Source of the DNA: Alkalihalophilus marmarensis DSM 21297
GTDB taxonomy: Bacteria; Bacillota; Bacilli; Bacillales; Bacillaceae_D
Length of the DNA stretch: 64,000 bases
Assembly: GCF_000474275.2 (NCBI RefSeq)
Contig: NZ_ATAE01000035.1
Coordinates: forward strand, 62,001 to 126,000
Direction of reading: 5' to 3'
The stretch's first letter is position 1. The number at the start of each line of letters is the position of its first letter. The position numbers were made by a program, and so were the translations under genes. Shown here piece by piece: positions 1-8,647 of the stretch. Below the pieces are notes generated by a model that saw nothing but the letters and a program-made list of their open reading frames with translations, was not told the origin of the DNA and did not search any database.

Positions 1-263
1 AATAGAATTGCAAAAGCGATCCCAGAGTAATACACGCTCTCGCCATTAAAAGAATTAATAATCATTCCTACAGTGCTGTCTTGTGAAAATTGAGGATATG
101 GAATCCAGAGCTGGATATAAGATGCGACCTCTTGATAGTAAGTATAAGCCACATACAAAGATACTATAAATCCAACTAGATGAATCAGCTGCAAAATAAG
201 TCCACGTCTACGTCCTATAAAGAAACTCATTAATAAGAGTAGAAGGATAAGAAAGCTCAACAT
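1..263 (-). CDS. cvpA: CvpA family membrane protein, N-terminal part
   Basis: Only about the first 87 residues are inside the window; the gene runs off the left edge. ATG at 263 lies one base after the zapA stop and is preceded by GGAGAC in the end of zapA, so the two are co-transcribed. The protein opens with a hydrophobic helix (about residues 1-16), then the basic stretch FIGRRRGL, then a second hydrophobic segment, as in the CvpA/colicin V production family (YshB in B. subtilis). The zapA-cvpA order is the standard one in Bacillaceae. The family is multi-pass and its biochemical role is unsettled. Confidence 0.8.
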   Translation of the reverse strand, partial: MLSFLILLLLLMSFFIGRRRGLILQLIHLVGFIVSLYVAYTYYQEVASYIQLWIPYPQFSQDSTVGMIINSFNGESVYYSGIAFAIL

Positions 264-264
264 A

Positions 265-612
265 TTATTCGTCTCCTGTCGTACGGTTTGATCCCTTTGT
301 TTCGTTTAATTCAGATCGATTTAGTTCGGATCGATTTAATCCCCTTCGACCTAAATCTGATTTATCTCGCTCGGTTATTTCTAGCTCTAATCTCAACTGT
401 AACTTTTTACATTCATCTACTACATTTACAGCTGTTAGCACAGCAAGACGCGTTGTATCTAAATAAGGATTTCTTTTTTTTATTTCTCTCATTTTTTGGT
501 CAACCTCTTGCGCCACTTCTTTTATATGTGCCGGAGATTCTTGACCGACAACCGTATAATTCTGACCATAGATTGAAACAGTTGTCCGTTGCTTTTCTTT
601 TTTCTTAGACAC
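265..612 (-). CDS. zapA: Cell division protein ZapA
   Basis: ZapA promotes FtsZ bundling at the Z-ring. The first 85 residues match the family: the beta-hairpin start TTVSIYGQNYTVVG, then a helix containing LAVLTAVNVVDECKKL that drives dimerisation. The start is GTG, with GGAGG 8 nt upstream; the next in-frame starts have no such site. At 115 aa it is longer than the roughly 85 aa usual in Bacillus. The extra tail is polar and contains two tandem LNRSE units. It sits immediately upstream of cvpA. The expected neighbour rnhC is absent and a PLD-like gene lies in its place. Confidence 0.9.
   Translation of the reverse strand: MSKKKEKQRTTVSIYGQNYTVVGQESPAHIKEVAQEVDQKMREIKKRNPYLDTTRLAVLTAVNVVDECKKLQLRLELEITERDKSDLGRRGLNRSELNRSELNETKGSNRTTGDE
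310..339 (-). repeat. Two 15-bp tandem repeats in the zapA tail
   Basis: Two adjacent 15-bp units (310-324 and 325-339) differ at only three positions and encode LNRSE twice, followed by a degenerate LNE. Being a multiple of three, the repeat keeps frame, which suggests slippage-driven growth of the C-terminal tail. Confidence 0.8.
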
Positions 613-706
613 AAAAGAAGCCTCCTATCTCGACATTGTTCCTGCATTTATTAACTAACTTGCACAAACGCTCTAAAACAGTATCATGCATAATATCTCA
701 TACACC

Positions 707-737
707 ATTATACACAAAATGTATACACAGCCGACAA
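707..737 (-). promoter_or_regulatory. Possible zapA promoter
   Basis: A good -10 (TATAAT, 707-712) lies about 95 bp upstream of zapA. The best -35 (TTGTCG, 732-737) is 19 bp away, which is long, so this is tentative. Confidence 0.35.
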
Positions 738-822
738 AATCCTCAGTTAATCATAACACGAAGAAGGGTTGATGGAAATATACTTGTTTCTCCTATTGGA
801 AAAAAAAGAAAGATTTCAAAGA

Positions 823-851
823 AACCACTGCCGAGTCTTGCGGCAGTGGTT
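823..851 (-). terminator. Terminator of the PLD-like gene
   Basis: Perfect 11-bp stem (AACCACTGCCG, 7-nt loop) starting just after the stop of the minus-strand gene and followed on that strand by a T-rich tract. It separates the PLD-like gene from zapA. Confidence 0.85.
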
Positions 852-860
852 GATCGCATC

Positions 861-2270
861 TTAATAAGTTGTTAACCCTGTTATTTTTTGCAAGCGGTAT
901 AGGAACCTCGTTATCCATGTTGTATTATCTTGATATTCTTCGTACGGCACTGTGTAATGCCCTTGTTCATTGTTCCACACCCGCTCAAAATAGCTGGTGA
1001 TATCTTGTGAGAATTCCTGCTCATTCGGTGCCTTTACCCATAGGTTTGTCTCTAAATTATAGTCGCGTAAGTTACGGCTTGTAAAGTTAGCTGATCCTCC
1101 AATAACAGTGGTTTGGTCTTCAGTTATTCTTGCCATTAACTTTGGATGAAATTGTTCGCCAATCGTATCGTACCATCTAACCTCGATTGGGCCTTCTTCT
1201 AGTAATTCCGCTGCTACCGGACGATTTGGCAAGCCAACCTTTTCTTGTCCGAACGCATCTTTATTAGGGTCTAGCACTAAGCGTACTTGAACACCCCTGT
1301 TTGAAGCATCAATGAGGGAGTTAATAACGTCGCGGTCAGATAGGTAAAACATTGCAAACCACAGCTCATCTCCGCTTTCTGCTTCATCTATTAACTCTAA
1401 CGTACGCTCATATATTCTGCCTTCCGTAATCACCCTAACTTCTGCTTCCCCTTCTTCTGCCAGGCGAGCTTCAACATCTACTGTCGGACCATCTGAGAAT
1501 TCACTTGCAGCATTTTCAGTGTACACAAGCTCATCAATAATCGGCCCGTCTACTTGAATAGCAATATTTGAATGATAAGCACTGGCATCGTGAGGATTTG
1601 CTGAAGAAATAATTGCTGTTTTCTCTGTTGCTACTACTTTACGATGATTTGCTTTTACATTAAATAGCTTTAAATAAGATCTTAATGTCACGTCTGGAGC
1701 TTCCGGACTAAAGGCATTAGGAAGCCAGCCGCTGCCTGATTGACCAAACCATTGTATAAAGGTTCTCCAAATGCCCGAGTATAAAGGGTTGGAATCACGC
1801 AGCTGCGTTACATCAACAACAACCACATCAATCCCTGCATCACGCAGCTGCTCAAAATGCTGTGACTTATGCGATCCATACGTTGTATTAATTTCATCTG
1901 ATAAAACAAGCATTTCAATATCAGGTTCTGCTTGTTTTTTCTCAATTAATACATCTGTCATATGCTGGCTAAGAGGGGGGAAATCCAGCTCTGGGTCATA
2001 AAACTCATTATACAAAAACATATCAAATACGATAAACTCTTCAGCTTCATTTACAGCCTCTTCAACTGCTGTGAAAATCTCATGCTCCATCTGGATGAGA
2101 CCATCCTTTTGATACGTTAAATCGTATAAAAAATCTACATTATTCACGTAATAAGAATCACTTTCATAAGAAACCCCTTCAGGAAGCGGGCGATAGATCC
2201 CATAAAGTGTAACGATAACTAGAATAGATAATATTACAATAAGTACATAACGCTTTTTCAGTGATGCCAC
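861..2270 (-). CDS. Membrane-anchored phospholipase D-like protein
   Basis: 469 aa with one N-terminal membrane segment (about residues 7-26), so the remainder is probably extracytoplasmic. Two PLD-type half-domains are visible, each with a degenerate HKD motif: HRKVVATE...SSAN near residue 210 and HPKLMARI...GGSAN near residue 380. The catalytic H and K and the GS-x-N-like element remain, but the Asp is Glu in the first and Ile in the second. Enzymes of this superfamily cleave phosphodiesters (phospholipids, cardiolipin or nucleic acid); the substrate cannot be told here. The GTG start at 2270 has AAGGAG only 1 nt away, so the exact start is uncertain; no better in-frame ATG/GTG follows. It stands alone between two terminators, in the place of rnhC. 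Confidence 0.75.
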   Translation of the reverse strand: MASLKKRYVLIVILSILVIVTLYGIYRPLPEGVSYESDSYYVNNVDFLYDLTYQKDGLIQMEHEIFTAVEEAVNEAEEFIVFDMFLYNEFYDPELDFPPLSQHMTDVLIEKKQAEPDIEMLVLSDEINTTYGSHKSQHFEQLRDAGIDVVVVDVTQLRDSNPLYSGIWRTFIQWFGQSGSGWLPNAFSPEAPDVTLRSYLKLFNVKANHRKVVATEKTAIISSANPHDASAYHSNIAIQVDGPIIDELVYTENAASEFSDGPTVDVEARLAEEGEAEVRVITEGRIYERTLELIDEAESGDELWFAMFYLSDRDVINSLIDASNRGVQVRLVLDPNKDAFGQEKVGLPNRPVAAELLEEGPIEVRWYDTIGEQFHPKLMARITEDQTTVIGGSANFTSRNLRDYNLETNLWVKAPNEQEFSQDITSYFERVWNNEQGHYTVPYEEYQDNTTWITRFLYRLQKITGLTTY

Positions 2271-2292
2271 TCTCCTTCAACCAATTTAAAAG

Positions 2293-2330
2293 AACCCCCT
2301 GCCTTATCTTTTCCTTTTAGGCAGGGGGTT
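2293..2330 (-). terminator. Terminator after pheT
   Basis: 11-bp perfect stem (AACCCCCTGCC with its complement) followed by TTCTTTT on the minus strand, shortly after the pheT stop. Confidence 0.8.
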
Positions 2331-2343
2331 CAAACCACTTATA

Positions 2344-4770
2344 TTAAGATCTTAGAGAAGCTCCGATTTGTGCTTGCAGTTCCTCCAGCACTTTTTCATG
2401 CACAAGAGTAACATCTTCATCCGTCAGCGTTTTTTCTGGATCTAAGTAAGTTAATGAGAAAGCTAATGATTTCTTGCCTTCTTCCATATGCTCACCTTGA
2501 TAAAGGTCAAATAACTGAACAGAGCGTAAAAGAGATCCTCCAGTTTGGCTGATCACTTTTTCAACTTCCCCTGCTTGTACTTCACTATTTACTACAAGGG
2601 CAATATCTCTTTGGATGGACGGGAATCTTGGCAGGCCTTGATACACCACATCTTCAACATCAACGTTTAATAACATTTCTAAATCAAGCTGGAAGACATA
2701 CGTTTCACGCAAGTCTTCTTCTTTTTCAGTAGAAGGGTGGACTTGGCCGATAAATCCTGCTTCTACATCATTCACCATGATCACTGCCGTGCGGCCCGGA
2801 TGCATTTTAGGACGTTTTACTTGCTTAAAGCTTACATGATCTTCTAACCCCAATTCAGCAAATAACCCTTCTACAATTCCCTTAACAACAAAGAAATCTA
2901 CAGGCTTTTTCTCGGCTTGCCATGGGTGTTCAAGCCACAACCCTGTAAATGCTGCTGCAACCATTTCTCGCTCTACCGGCTGTTTTGTCAGCACCTTTTC
3001 CTCACTTGTGAAGATTGATCCAACTTCATACAAATGAAGATCTTGATTTTTACGATTTAAGTTATAGGTTAATACATCAAACAAATGAGGGATTAAGCTT
3101 GTGCGCATTGTGCTGCGGTCTTCACTCATCGGCATCGCTAAACGTACTGCCGATTCTGCCGGAGACTCCTCTGCAAACCCCTCTGCTTTTTTAGGACTTG
3201 TTAATGAATACGTAATCGCTTGAGTAAGACCCACACTTTCAAGGTAGCGGCGAACGCGTCGGCGTTTTGCTTGATAAGGTGTTAATGCTCCTTGAGTCGT
3301 TGCTCCTACAGGCAATGTCGTTGGGATCGTATCATAACCGTACAATCTTGCCACTTCTTCAAACAAATCTTCCTCAATCTGAATATCACCACGGCGAGTC
3401 GGAGCACTGATCACAAGGGTTTCTCCTTGATCCTCATACGTAAATTGCAGACGGTTAAAAATACGCTCCACATCTGCTTTTGAGATGTCTGTACCTAGAC
3501 GATTATTCATGCGTGGTAAGTTAAGGTGCACTTGTACTTCTTCTCTGTTTAATTGATCAGACTCCACCACACCAGATACAATGGTACCATCGCATAGTTC
3601 CGCAATAAGTGCTGCAGCGCGTTCTCCGGCAGCTTTTACACGGCTCGGGTCTACGCCTTTTTCAAAGCGAGCACTTGAATCACTGCGTAGTCCAAGATCA
3701 CGAGAAGCTTTTCTCACTGCAGCCGGATTAAAGTAGGCTGCTTCAAGAAGAATGGTAGTCGTTTCATCACTTACTTCTGAAGTTTGGCCGCCCATTACTC
3801 CAGCAATGGCCATCGGCTTCTCTCCATTTGTAATAAGAAGATGATCTGTGCTAAGCGCTCGTTCTGTCTCATCAAGTGTAATCATTTTCTCGCCTTCACG
3901 GGCACGGCGAACCACTACTTCTTTTGATCCAAACTTATCATAATCAAAGGCATGAAGCGGCTGACCATATTCAAGCAGCACATAGTTAGTAATATCAACC
4001 ACATTGCTGATTGGACGAATTCCAGCAGCTGTCAGACGGTTTTGCAGCCATAACGGGGATGGCCCTACTTTTACATCTTTTATAATCGTTGCACCGTAAT
4101 AAGGGTTGTCATCGGTATTTTCCACATTTACATCAATGTAATCTGAGGCATGCTCATCATTAGTGTGCAGGGAAACAGCAGGTAACTCTACTTCACGATC
4201 ATAAAGTGCTGCAACCTCATACGCGACACCTAACATGTTTAAACAATCTGAACGGTTCGGTGTAAGATCAAGCTCTAACACTGTATCATCTAAATTCAAG
4301 AGAGCAAGAGCATCTGCCCCTACTTCAACCTCTTCCTTGAATACATAAATACCTTCTGCAAAATCTTTATGTACAAGTTTGCTCTCAATTCCTAGTTCCT
4401 GAAGTGAACAAATCATACCGTGAGACGCCTCACCGCGAAGTTTAGCCTTTTTAATTTTGAAGTTGCCAGGAAGTACTGCCCCAACTTTGGCTACCGCTAC
4501 ATATTGACCTGCTGCTATATTTTTTGCACCGCAGACAATTTGAACTGGTTCCTCTTCTCCGATATCTACTTGGCAGACATTTAATTTATCTGCATTTGGA
4601 TGCTGTTCACATGAACGAACATATCCTACAACAACACCGCGCACTCCTTGATTCAATTCATGAACAAAATCAATTTCAATTCCGCCGCGTGTCATTTTTT
4701 CAGCGATTTCTTTCGGTGTCACATCATCTACTTTTACGTAATCTTGCAGCCATTTATAAGAAACTAACAT
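2344..4770 (-). CDS. pheT: Phenylalanine--tRNA ligase beta subunit
   Basis: Beta subunit of the alpha2-beta2 PheRS that charges tRNA-Phe; it carries tRNA binding and editing. 808 aa, full length for the family. An EMAP-type tRNA-binding domain occupies about residues 40-155 (HPNADKLNVCQVD), then B3/B4 editing and B5 regions, and a C-terminal FDX-anticodon-binding domain from about residue 715 (YQGLPRFPSIQRDIALVV). ATG at 4770 has GGAGGAG upstream. It begins 16 nt after pheS, so both depend on the T-box leader ahead of pheS. Confidence 0.97.
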   Translation of the reverse strand: MLVSYKWLQDYVKVDDVTPKEIAEKMTRGGIEIDFVHELNQGVRGVVVGYVRSCEQHPNADKLNVCQVDIGEEEPVQIVCGAKNIAAGQYVAVAKVGAVLPGNFKIKKAKLRGEASHGMICSLQELGIESKLVHKDFAEGIYVFKEEVEVGADALALLNLDDTVLELDLTPNRSDCLNMLGVAYEVAALYDREVELPAVSLHTNDEHASDYIDVNVENTDDNPYYGATIIKDVKVGPSPLWLQNRLTAAGIRPISNVVDITNYVLLEYGQPLHAFDYDKFGSKEVVVRRAREGEKMITLDETERALSTDHLLITNGEKPMAIAGVMGGQTSEVSDETTTILLEAAYFNPAAVRKASRDLGLRSDSSARFEKGVDPSRVKAAGERAAALIAELCDGTIVSGVVESDQLNREEVQVHLNLPRMNNRLGTDISKADVERIFNRLQFTYEDQGETLVISAPTRRGDIQIEEDLFEEVARLYGYDTIPTTLPVGATTQGALTPYQAKRRRVRRYLESVGLTQAITYSLTSPKKAEGFAEESPAESAVRLAMPMSEDRSTMRTSLIPHLFDVLTYNLNRKNQDLHLYEVGSIFTSEEKVLTKQPVEREMVAAAFTGLWLEHPWQAEKKPVDFFVVKGIVEGLFAELGLEDHVSFKQVKRPKMHPGRTAVIMVNDVEAGFIGQVHPSTEKEEDLRETYVFQLDLEMLLNVDVEDVVYQGLPRFPSIQRDIALVVNSEVQAGEVEKVISQTGGSLLRSVQLFDLYQGEHMEEGKKSLAFSLTYLDPEKTLTDEDVTLVHEKVLEELQAQIGASLRS

Positions 4771-4786
4771 GATTCACTTCTCCTCC

Positions 4787-5821
4787 TTACACCCGTTTAA
4801 ATTGCGCTAAAAAGCGTACATCATTTGTATAGAAATGACGAATATCATCAATATCATATTTAAGCATCGCTAATCTCTCTACACCCATCCCAAAGGCAAA
4901 TCCACTATATTCTTTTGAATCAAAACCGCTCATTTCAAGAACTTTCGGATGAATCATACCTGCTCCTAGCACTTCAATCCATCCAGTGTTTTTACATACG
5001 CGGCAGCCTTCTCCTCCGCACATTCCACAAGAAACATCTACTTCAACAGAAGGCTCTGTGAATGGGAAGAAACTTGGACGTAAACGAATACTGCGATCAG
5101 GTCCAAAGAAGCTTTGTGCAAAGGCTTCAAGAACACCCTTTAAGTCACTCATGCGTACATTTTTATCAACGAATAACCCTTCAATCTGCATAAACTGATG
5201 AGAATGCGTTGCATCATCATCATCACGGCGGAATACTTTACCAGGGCAGATAATTTTCACTGGTCCTCTTCCTTCAAACTTCTCCATCGTACGAGCTTGT
5301 ACCGGCGAAGTATGAGTTCTTAGTAATAATTCATCTGTAAAGTAGAAAGAGTCCTGCATATCACGTGCGGGGTGATCCTTTGGCAGGTTCAGTGCTTCAA
5401 AGTTGTAATAATCTGTCTCCACTTCTGGACCTTCCGCTACAGAAAACCCAAGTCCTAAAAAGGCATCCTCCACTTCTTCAACTACAGCCGTTAGTGGATG
5501 GCACGCTCCTGTTTTTTGCGGACGGCCTGGAAGAGTCACGTCAATGCTTTCCTTCGCTAATTTTGCTTCTACAGCCGCTGTTTCTAGCGCCACCTCTTTT
5601 GTTTCAATCGCAGATTTAATCTCATCACGAACTTCATTTGCCATTTGGCCGATCAGCGGTCTTTCTTCAGCTGATAATTTACCCATGCCGCGAAGTACCT
5701 CAGTAATAGGCCCTTTCTTACCTAGATAAGCAACACGGACTTCCTGCAATGCTTTCACATCTTGTGCTTCAGTCACTTGTGCTAATGCTTGCTCTTTAAG
5801 CTCTTGTAAACGCTCACGCAT
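4787..5821 (-). CDS. pheS: Phenylalanine--tRNA ligase alpha subunit
   Basis: Catalytic alpha subunit of PheRS (ATP + Phe + tRNA-Phe). 344 aa, normal length. An N-terminal coiled-coil arm (about 1-90) binds tRNA. The class II core follows, with motif 2 around [14 protein letters not shown] and motif 3 in [14 protein letters not shown]. Start ATG with an AGGAGG site. First gene of a pheS-pheT operon; expression is expected to rise when uncharged tRNA-Phe accumulates, through the upstream T-box. Confidence 0.98.
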   Translation of the reverse strand: MRERLQELKEQALAQVTEAQDVKALQEVRVAYLGKKGPITEVLRGMGKLSAEERPLIGQMANEVRDEIKSAIETKEVALETAAVEAKLAKESIDVTLPGRPQKTGACHPLTAVVEEVEDAFLGLGFSVAEGPEVETDYYNFEALNLPKDHPARDMQDSFYFTDELLLRTHTSPVQARTMEKFEGRGPVKIICPGKVFRRDDDDATHSHQFMQIEGLFVDKNVRMSDLKGVLEAFAQSFFGPDRSIRLRPSFFPFTEPSVEVDVSCGMCGGEGCRVCKNTGWIEVLGAGMIHPKVLEMSGFDSKEYSGFAFGMGVERLAMLKYDIDDIRHFYTNDVRFLAQFKRV

Positions 5822-5875
5822 GCTAATTCCTCCTTTTTACCAATCATCTATAGTATGTCGTTCTAATTTGAACGC

Positions 5876-6145
5876 AAAAAAGGCCTTCGCCTCCCGCAAA
5901 AGGGACGAAGACCGTGGTACCACCCTTAATTTGTAATCAACAATCGTTCATTACATTCTTCATTGTCATAACGGCACATTGCCGGAACACCTTAACATGC
6001 AGAAAATCTGCTGCCCTCCGGTGTCTGCTCCAGAGTGAATTCAGTGATTCCTACCATAGAAATGCTTTCAGTCAAGGCATTCCCTCCCTTTTTGGCGGTC
6101 TAACACGTACTACTCTCTTTCGTCGCATATCCCTTATTTAATTGC
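5876..6145 (-). promoter_or_regulatory. T-box leader (Phe) of pheST
   Basis: Canonical T-box riboswitch. The 14-nt T-box core with AAGGGTGGTACCACGG lies at 5912-5927 and is followed by a GC-rich terminator (5881-5913) with a run of six T. Stem I carries AGTA on its 5' side and GAA-TTC-A on its 3' side, so the specifier codon is UUC (6037-6039), matching phenylalanine. The antiterminator forms when uncharged tRNA-Phe pairs with the leader. It fills most of the 400-bp gap upstream of pheS. Confidence 0.95.
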
Positions 6146-6151
6146 TTCTAT

Positions 6152-6180
6152 ATTATAGATAATTCTAAGTGCTTATGCAA
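6152..6180 (-). promoter_or_regulatory. Sigma-A promoter of pheST
   Basis: -35 TTGCAT (6175-6180) and -10 TATAAT (6152-6157) with a 17-bp spacer, just ahead of the T-box leader. A 12-bp palindrome TTCGTTAACGAA (6184-6195) abuts the -35. Confidence 0.85.
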
Positions 6181-6220
6181 CCGTTCGTTAACGAAAAGCG
6201 ACTATCCTCTATAGCCCATC

Positions 6221-6976
6221 TTAGCCTTTTAAATAATAAAGCAGGATGCCTGTCGCAACTGCTACATTTAAAGACTCTGCTTGTCCATATATAGGGATGT
6301 AGATATTTTGATCACTGCCCTCTAGCAGTTCGCTTTGCACGCCCTCTCCTTCATTCCCAACAATCAAAGCGAATGCAGGCTGCGGCTCAATCGCTGTATA
6401 AGAACTTGCTTCTGTTAAAGACGTCCCAAACACAGGGATGTTTCTTTCTTTTAACTTTTCAACCCATTCGATCAGTGATCCTCGTATAACAGGCATATGG
6501 AAAATGGATCCTTGAGAAGCACGAATCACCTTACTGTTAAATAAGTCAACACTTCCTTCTCCTAGTACAACGCCTGTCATACCTGCTGCATCCGCTGTAC
6601 GGATCATTGTGCCTATATTCCCTGGGTCTTGAACTCGGTCGATTAATAAAAACTGACCGCTTAATGTAGTCATAGACGGGGGCGCTGGTATGGCACAAAC
6701 CGCAGCGATGCCTTGAGGAGTCTCTGTTTCAGATATTTCTTTTAACACTTGTGGACTGACGATAATGATGTCATTTTCATTGACCTCCCAAGTAAGCGGC
6801 AGCACTGTTTGTTCAGTCATTAAAATAACTTCTATGTGGAACTTCGCTTTTAGGGCTTCCTCCACAAGGTGAAAACCTTCTATAAGAAATCTTCCTGCCT
6901 TATCACGGCCTTTTTTTGTATGCAGCTTCTTCCAGCCTTTTACTTGTTCATTTTTCACAGAATCGATTCGTTTCAT
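6221..6976 (-). CDS. ysgA: SpoU/TrmH family RNA 2'-O-methyltransferase
   Basis: Transfers methyl from SAM to a ribose 2'-OH of rRNA or tRNA. I place the start at the ATG at 6976 (MKRIDSVKNEQVKGWKKL), which has AAGGAG 7-8 nt upstream; the frame is open further upstream but without a ribosome site. 251 aa. An N-terminal substrate-binding domain is followed by the SPOUT knot motifs: DRVQDPGNIGTMIRTADAAG, VVLGEGSVD, and IVGNEGEGV...IYIPIYGQAESLNVAVA. Same position as B. subtilis ysgA, between sspI and pheS. Target nucleotide unknown. Confidence 0.88.
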   Translation of the reverse strand: MKRIDSVKNEQVKGWKKLHTKKGRDKAGRFLIEGFHLVEEALKAKFHIEVILMTEQTVLPLTWEVNENDIIIVSPQVLKEISETETPQGIAAVCAIPAPPSMTTLSGQFLLIDRVQDPGNIGTMIRTADAAGMTGVVLGEGSVDLFNSKVIRASQGSIFHMPVIRGSLIEWVEKLKERNIPVFGTSLTEASSYTAIEPQPAFALIVGNEGEGVQSELLEGSDQNIYIPIYGQAESLNVAVATGILLYYLKG

Positions 6977-7026
6977 GCTTTTCTCCTTTACGTTCATCTC
7001 TATAAACATCATACCGATTTTCTTGC

Positions 7027-7056
7027 TCATAATCCAGTCCGGCTTGTGACATACTA
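7027..7056 (+). promoter_or_regulatory. Sigma-G-like promoter of sspI
   Basis: -35 TCATA (7027-7031) and -10 CATACTA (7050-7056) spaced 18 bp, close to the sigma-G consensus (GHATR, N18, CATWNTA). It lies 45 bp ahead of sspI, a gene expected to be forespore-specific. Confidence 0.5.
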
Positions 7057-7100
7057 ATGCAAGCAAGAAATTTATTTCCATATTAAAGGAGTGGTTTCAG

Positions 7101-7307
7101 GTGGGTTTTAATTTACGTGGAGCGATTATGGCTAATATTCAAGGCAGCAGTGAGGAAGAAGTAGAAGCAACCATTGTTGATGCGATTCAAAAAGGCGAAG
7201 AAAAGATGCTTCCTGGATTAGGTGTATTATTTGAAGTGTATTGGAAAAATGCGAACGAGCAGGAAAAAGATCAGCTTTGCCAGCAAATTTCACAAGGATT
7301 GCAATAA
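7101..7307 (+). CDS. sspI: Small acid-soluble spore protein SspI
   Basis: 68 aa minor SASP found in dormant spores. It matches the SspI family over its whole length ([22 protein letters not shown]...[13 protein letters not shown]). It is not of the DNA-binding alpha/beta type. GTG start with AAAGGAG 9 nt upstream. Monocistronic, with a sigma-G-like promoter before it and a strong terminator after it; divergent from the methyltransferase gene. Confidence 0.95.
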   Translation: MGFNLRGAIMANIQGSSEEEVEATIVDAIQKGEEKMLPGLGVLFEVYWKNANEQEKDQLCQQISQGLQ

Positions 7308-7315
7308 CACACGAG

Positions 7316-7343
7316 AGCATGAGTGATGAGATTCACTCATGCT
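7316..7343 (+). terminator. Terminator of sspI
   Basis: Perfect 11-bp stem (AGCATGAGTGA) with a 6-nt loop and a run of T immediately after. Confidence 0.92.
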
Positions 7344-7364
7344 TTTTTATTCCATTCCCTTGTG

Positions 7365-7463
7365 CTACATTCTAAACAAGGGAGCGAGTATACCAGCTAG
7401 CAAATATAATGAGGCAAAAATGACGATAAGTTTAAAGCAGAATCTCCATTTGTTCTTATCCAC
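7365..7463 (-). CDS. Putative 32-aa membrane peptide
   Basis: A short reading frame: GTG start at 7463 with AAGGAG 9 nt upstream, 32 codons, TAG stop. The peptide has a basic N-terminus (DKNKWRFCFK) and one strongly hydrophobic stretch (LIVIFASLYLLAGILAPLF), consistent with a single membrane helix. It lies alone between the ysdC terminator and the sspI terminator. I do not recognise it. The combination of a good ribosome site and a membrane-helix composition makes chance less likely, but there is no homology evidence. Confidence 0.5.
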   Translation of the reverse strand: MDKNKWRFCFKLIVIFASLYLLAGILAPLFRM

Positions 7464-7505
7464 CCGAGTGATCTCCTTTCTGCTACTGTATGATCTGTGT
7501 ATAAA

Positions 7506-7533
7506 AAAATCCAGCCGCTGCCGACTGGATTTT
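7506..7533 (-). terminator. Terminator of the M42 aminopeptidase gene
   Basis: Stem AAAATCCAG/CTGGATTTT with a short GC-rich inner part, followed on the minus strand by a T run; it begins just after the stop codon. Confidence 0.8.
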
Positions 7534-7543
7534 ATCTTAGGTC

Positions 7544-8629
7544 TTAATTATACGTAATGGCTTCTACCGTTTCTTTATCAAGCTTTTTAATGACTTCAAC
7601 AATTAACTTTACTGTGTTTTCATAATCATCTCTGTGAAGCATCGCAGCATGTGTATGAATATAGCGGGTAGGCACCGTAATTGATAGAGCCGGCACCCCG
7701 TTCGCTGTTAAGTGAATGGCACCAGAATCTGTGCCTCCGCCAGCCATAGAGTCGAATTGATACGGGATGTTATGTTCATCAGCTGTATCTACTACAAAGT
7801 CACGCAAGCCTTTATGAGAGATCATTGAAGCATCGTACAATACAATCTGCGGACCTTCTCCCATTTTAGCTAATGCTTCTTTTTCTGTTACACCAGGCGT
7901 ATCTCCAGCAATTCCTACATCCACACCAAAGCCGATATCAGGCTCAATAAGGTGAGCAGATGTGCGGGCTCCGCGTAATCCAACTTCCTCTTGAACTGTT
8001 CCTACACCATATACTGTATTTGGATGGTTTACATCTTTTAATTCACGTAATACATCAATCGCAATTGCACAACCGATACGATTATCCCATGCTTTTGCCA
8101 TTAATAATTTTTCATTTTTCATCACCGTAAACTCGCATACAGGCACAACAGAATCACCTGGGCGAACACCAAACTCCATTGCTTCTTCTTTGCTTGTTGC
8201 ACCAATATCAATAAACATATCTTTCTTATCAACAGGCTTGCGACGAGCTTCTGCAGGCAGAATATGCGGTGGCTTTGAACCGACAACCCCTGGAATGTTA
8301 CCGTTCTTTGTCATGATCGTAACGCGTTGTGCAAGCATCACCTGTTCCCACCAGCCGCCTACTGTTTGAAAACGAAGGAAGCCTTTATCATCAATACTTG
8401 TGACCATAAAACCAATTTCATCTAGATGTCCGGCTACCATAATTTTAGGACCAGCTTCTGATCCGACCTTTTTAGCAACAAGGCTCCCTAACCCATCAGT
8501 CGTTACTTCATCTGCAAAAGGGCTGATGTATTTAGACATCACATCACGAGCTTCTTTTTCATTACCAGGAATCCCATTTGCATCCGTCAAATCTTTTAGC
8601 ATTTGCAGCTTGTCATCAAGCTTTGTCAT
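7544..8629 (-). CDS. ysdC: M42 family metallo-aminopeptidase (YsdC-like)
   Basis: Cytosolic di-metal aminopeptidase/glutamyl aminopeptidase-type enzyme that releases N-terminal residues from peptides; family members form tetrahedral dodecamers. 361 aa. The metal and catalytic residues of the family are in place: H68 and D70 (GHLDEIG), D182 (WDNRIG), the EE pair 214-215 (QEEVGLRG), D237, and the C-terminal HTH near residue 323. ATG start with AAGGGGG upstream. Its own promoter (8692-8720) and terminator make it monocistronic. Confidence 0.92.
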   Translation of the reverse strand: MTKLDDKLQMLKDLTDANGIPGNEKEARDVMSKYISPFADEVTTDGLGSLVAKKVGSEAGPKIMVAGHLDEIGFMVTSIDDKGFLRFQTVGGWWEQVMLAQRVTIMTKNGNIPGVVGSKPPHILPAEARRKPVDKKDMFIDIGATSKEEAMEFGVRPGDSVVPVCEFTVMKNEKLLMAKAWDNRIGCAIAIDVLRELKDVNHPNTVYGVGTVQEEVGLRGARTSAHLIEPDIGFGVDVGIAGDTPGVTEKEALAKMGEGPQIVLYDASMISHKGLRDFVVDTADEHNIPYQFDSMAGGGTDSGAIHLTANGVPALSITVPTRYIHTHAAMLHRDDYENTVKLIVEVIKKLDKETVEAITYN

Positions 8630-8647
8630 TATGTATTTCCCCCTTCA

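Noticed and set aside
7339-7557. 72-codon plus-strand frame after sspI
   Set aside because: Starts inside the sspI terminator with no ribosome site; the minus-strand 32-aa frame in the same place has one.
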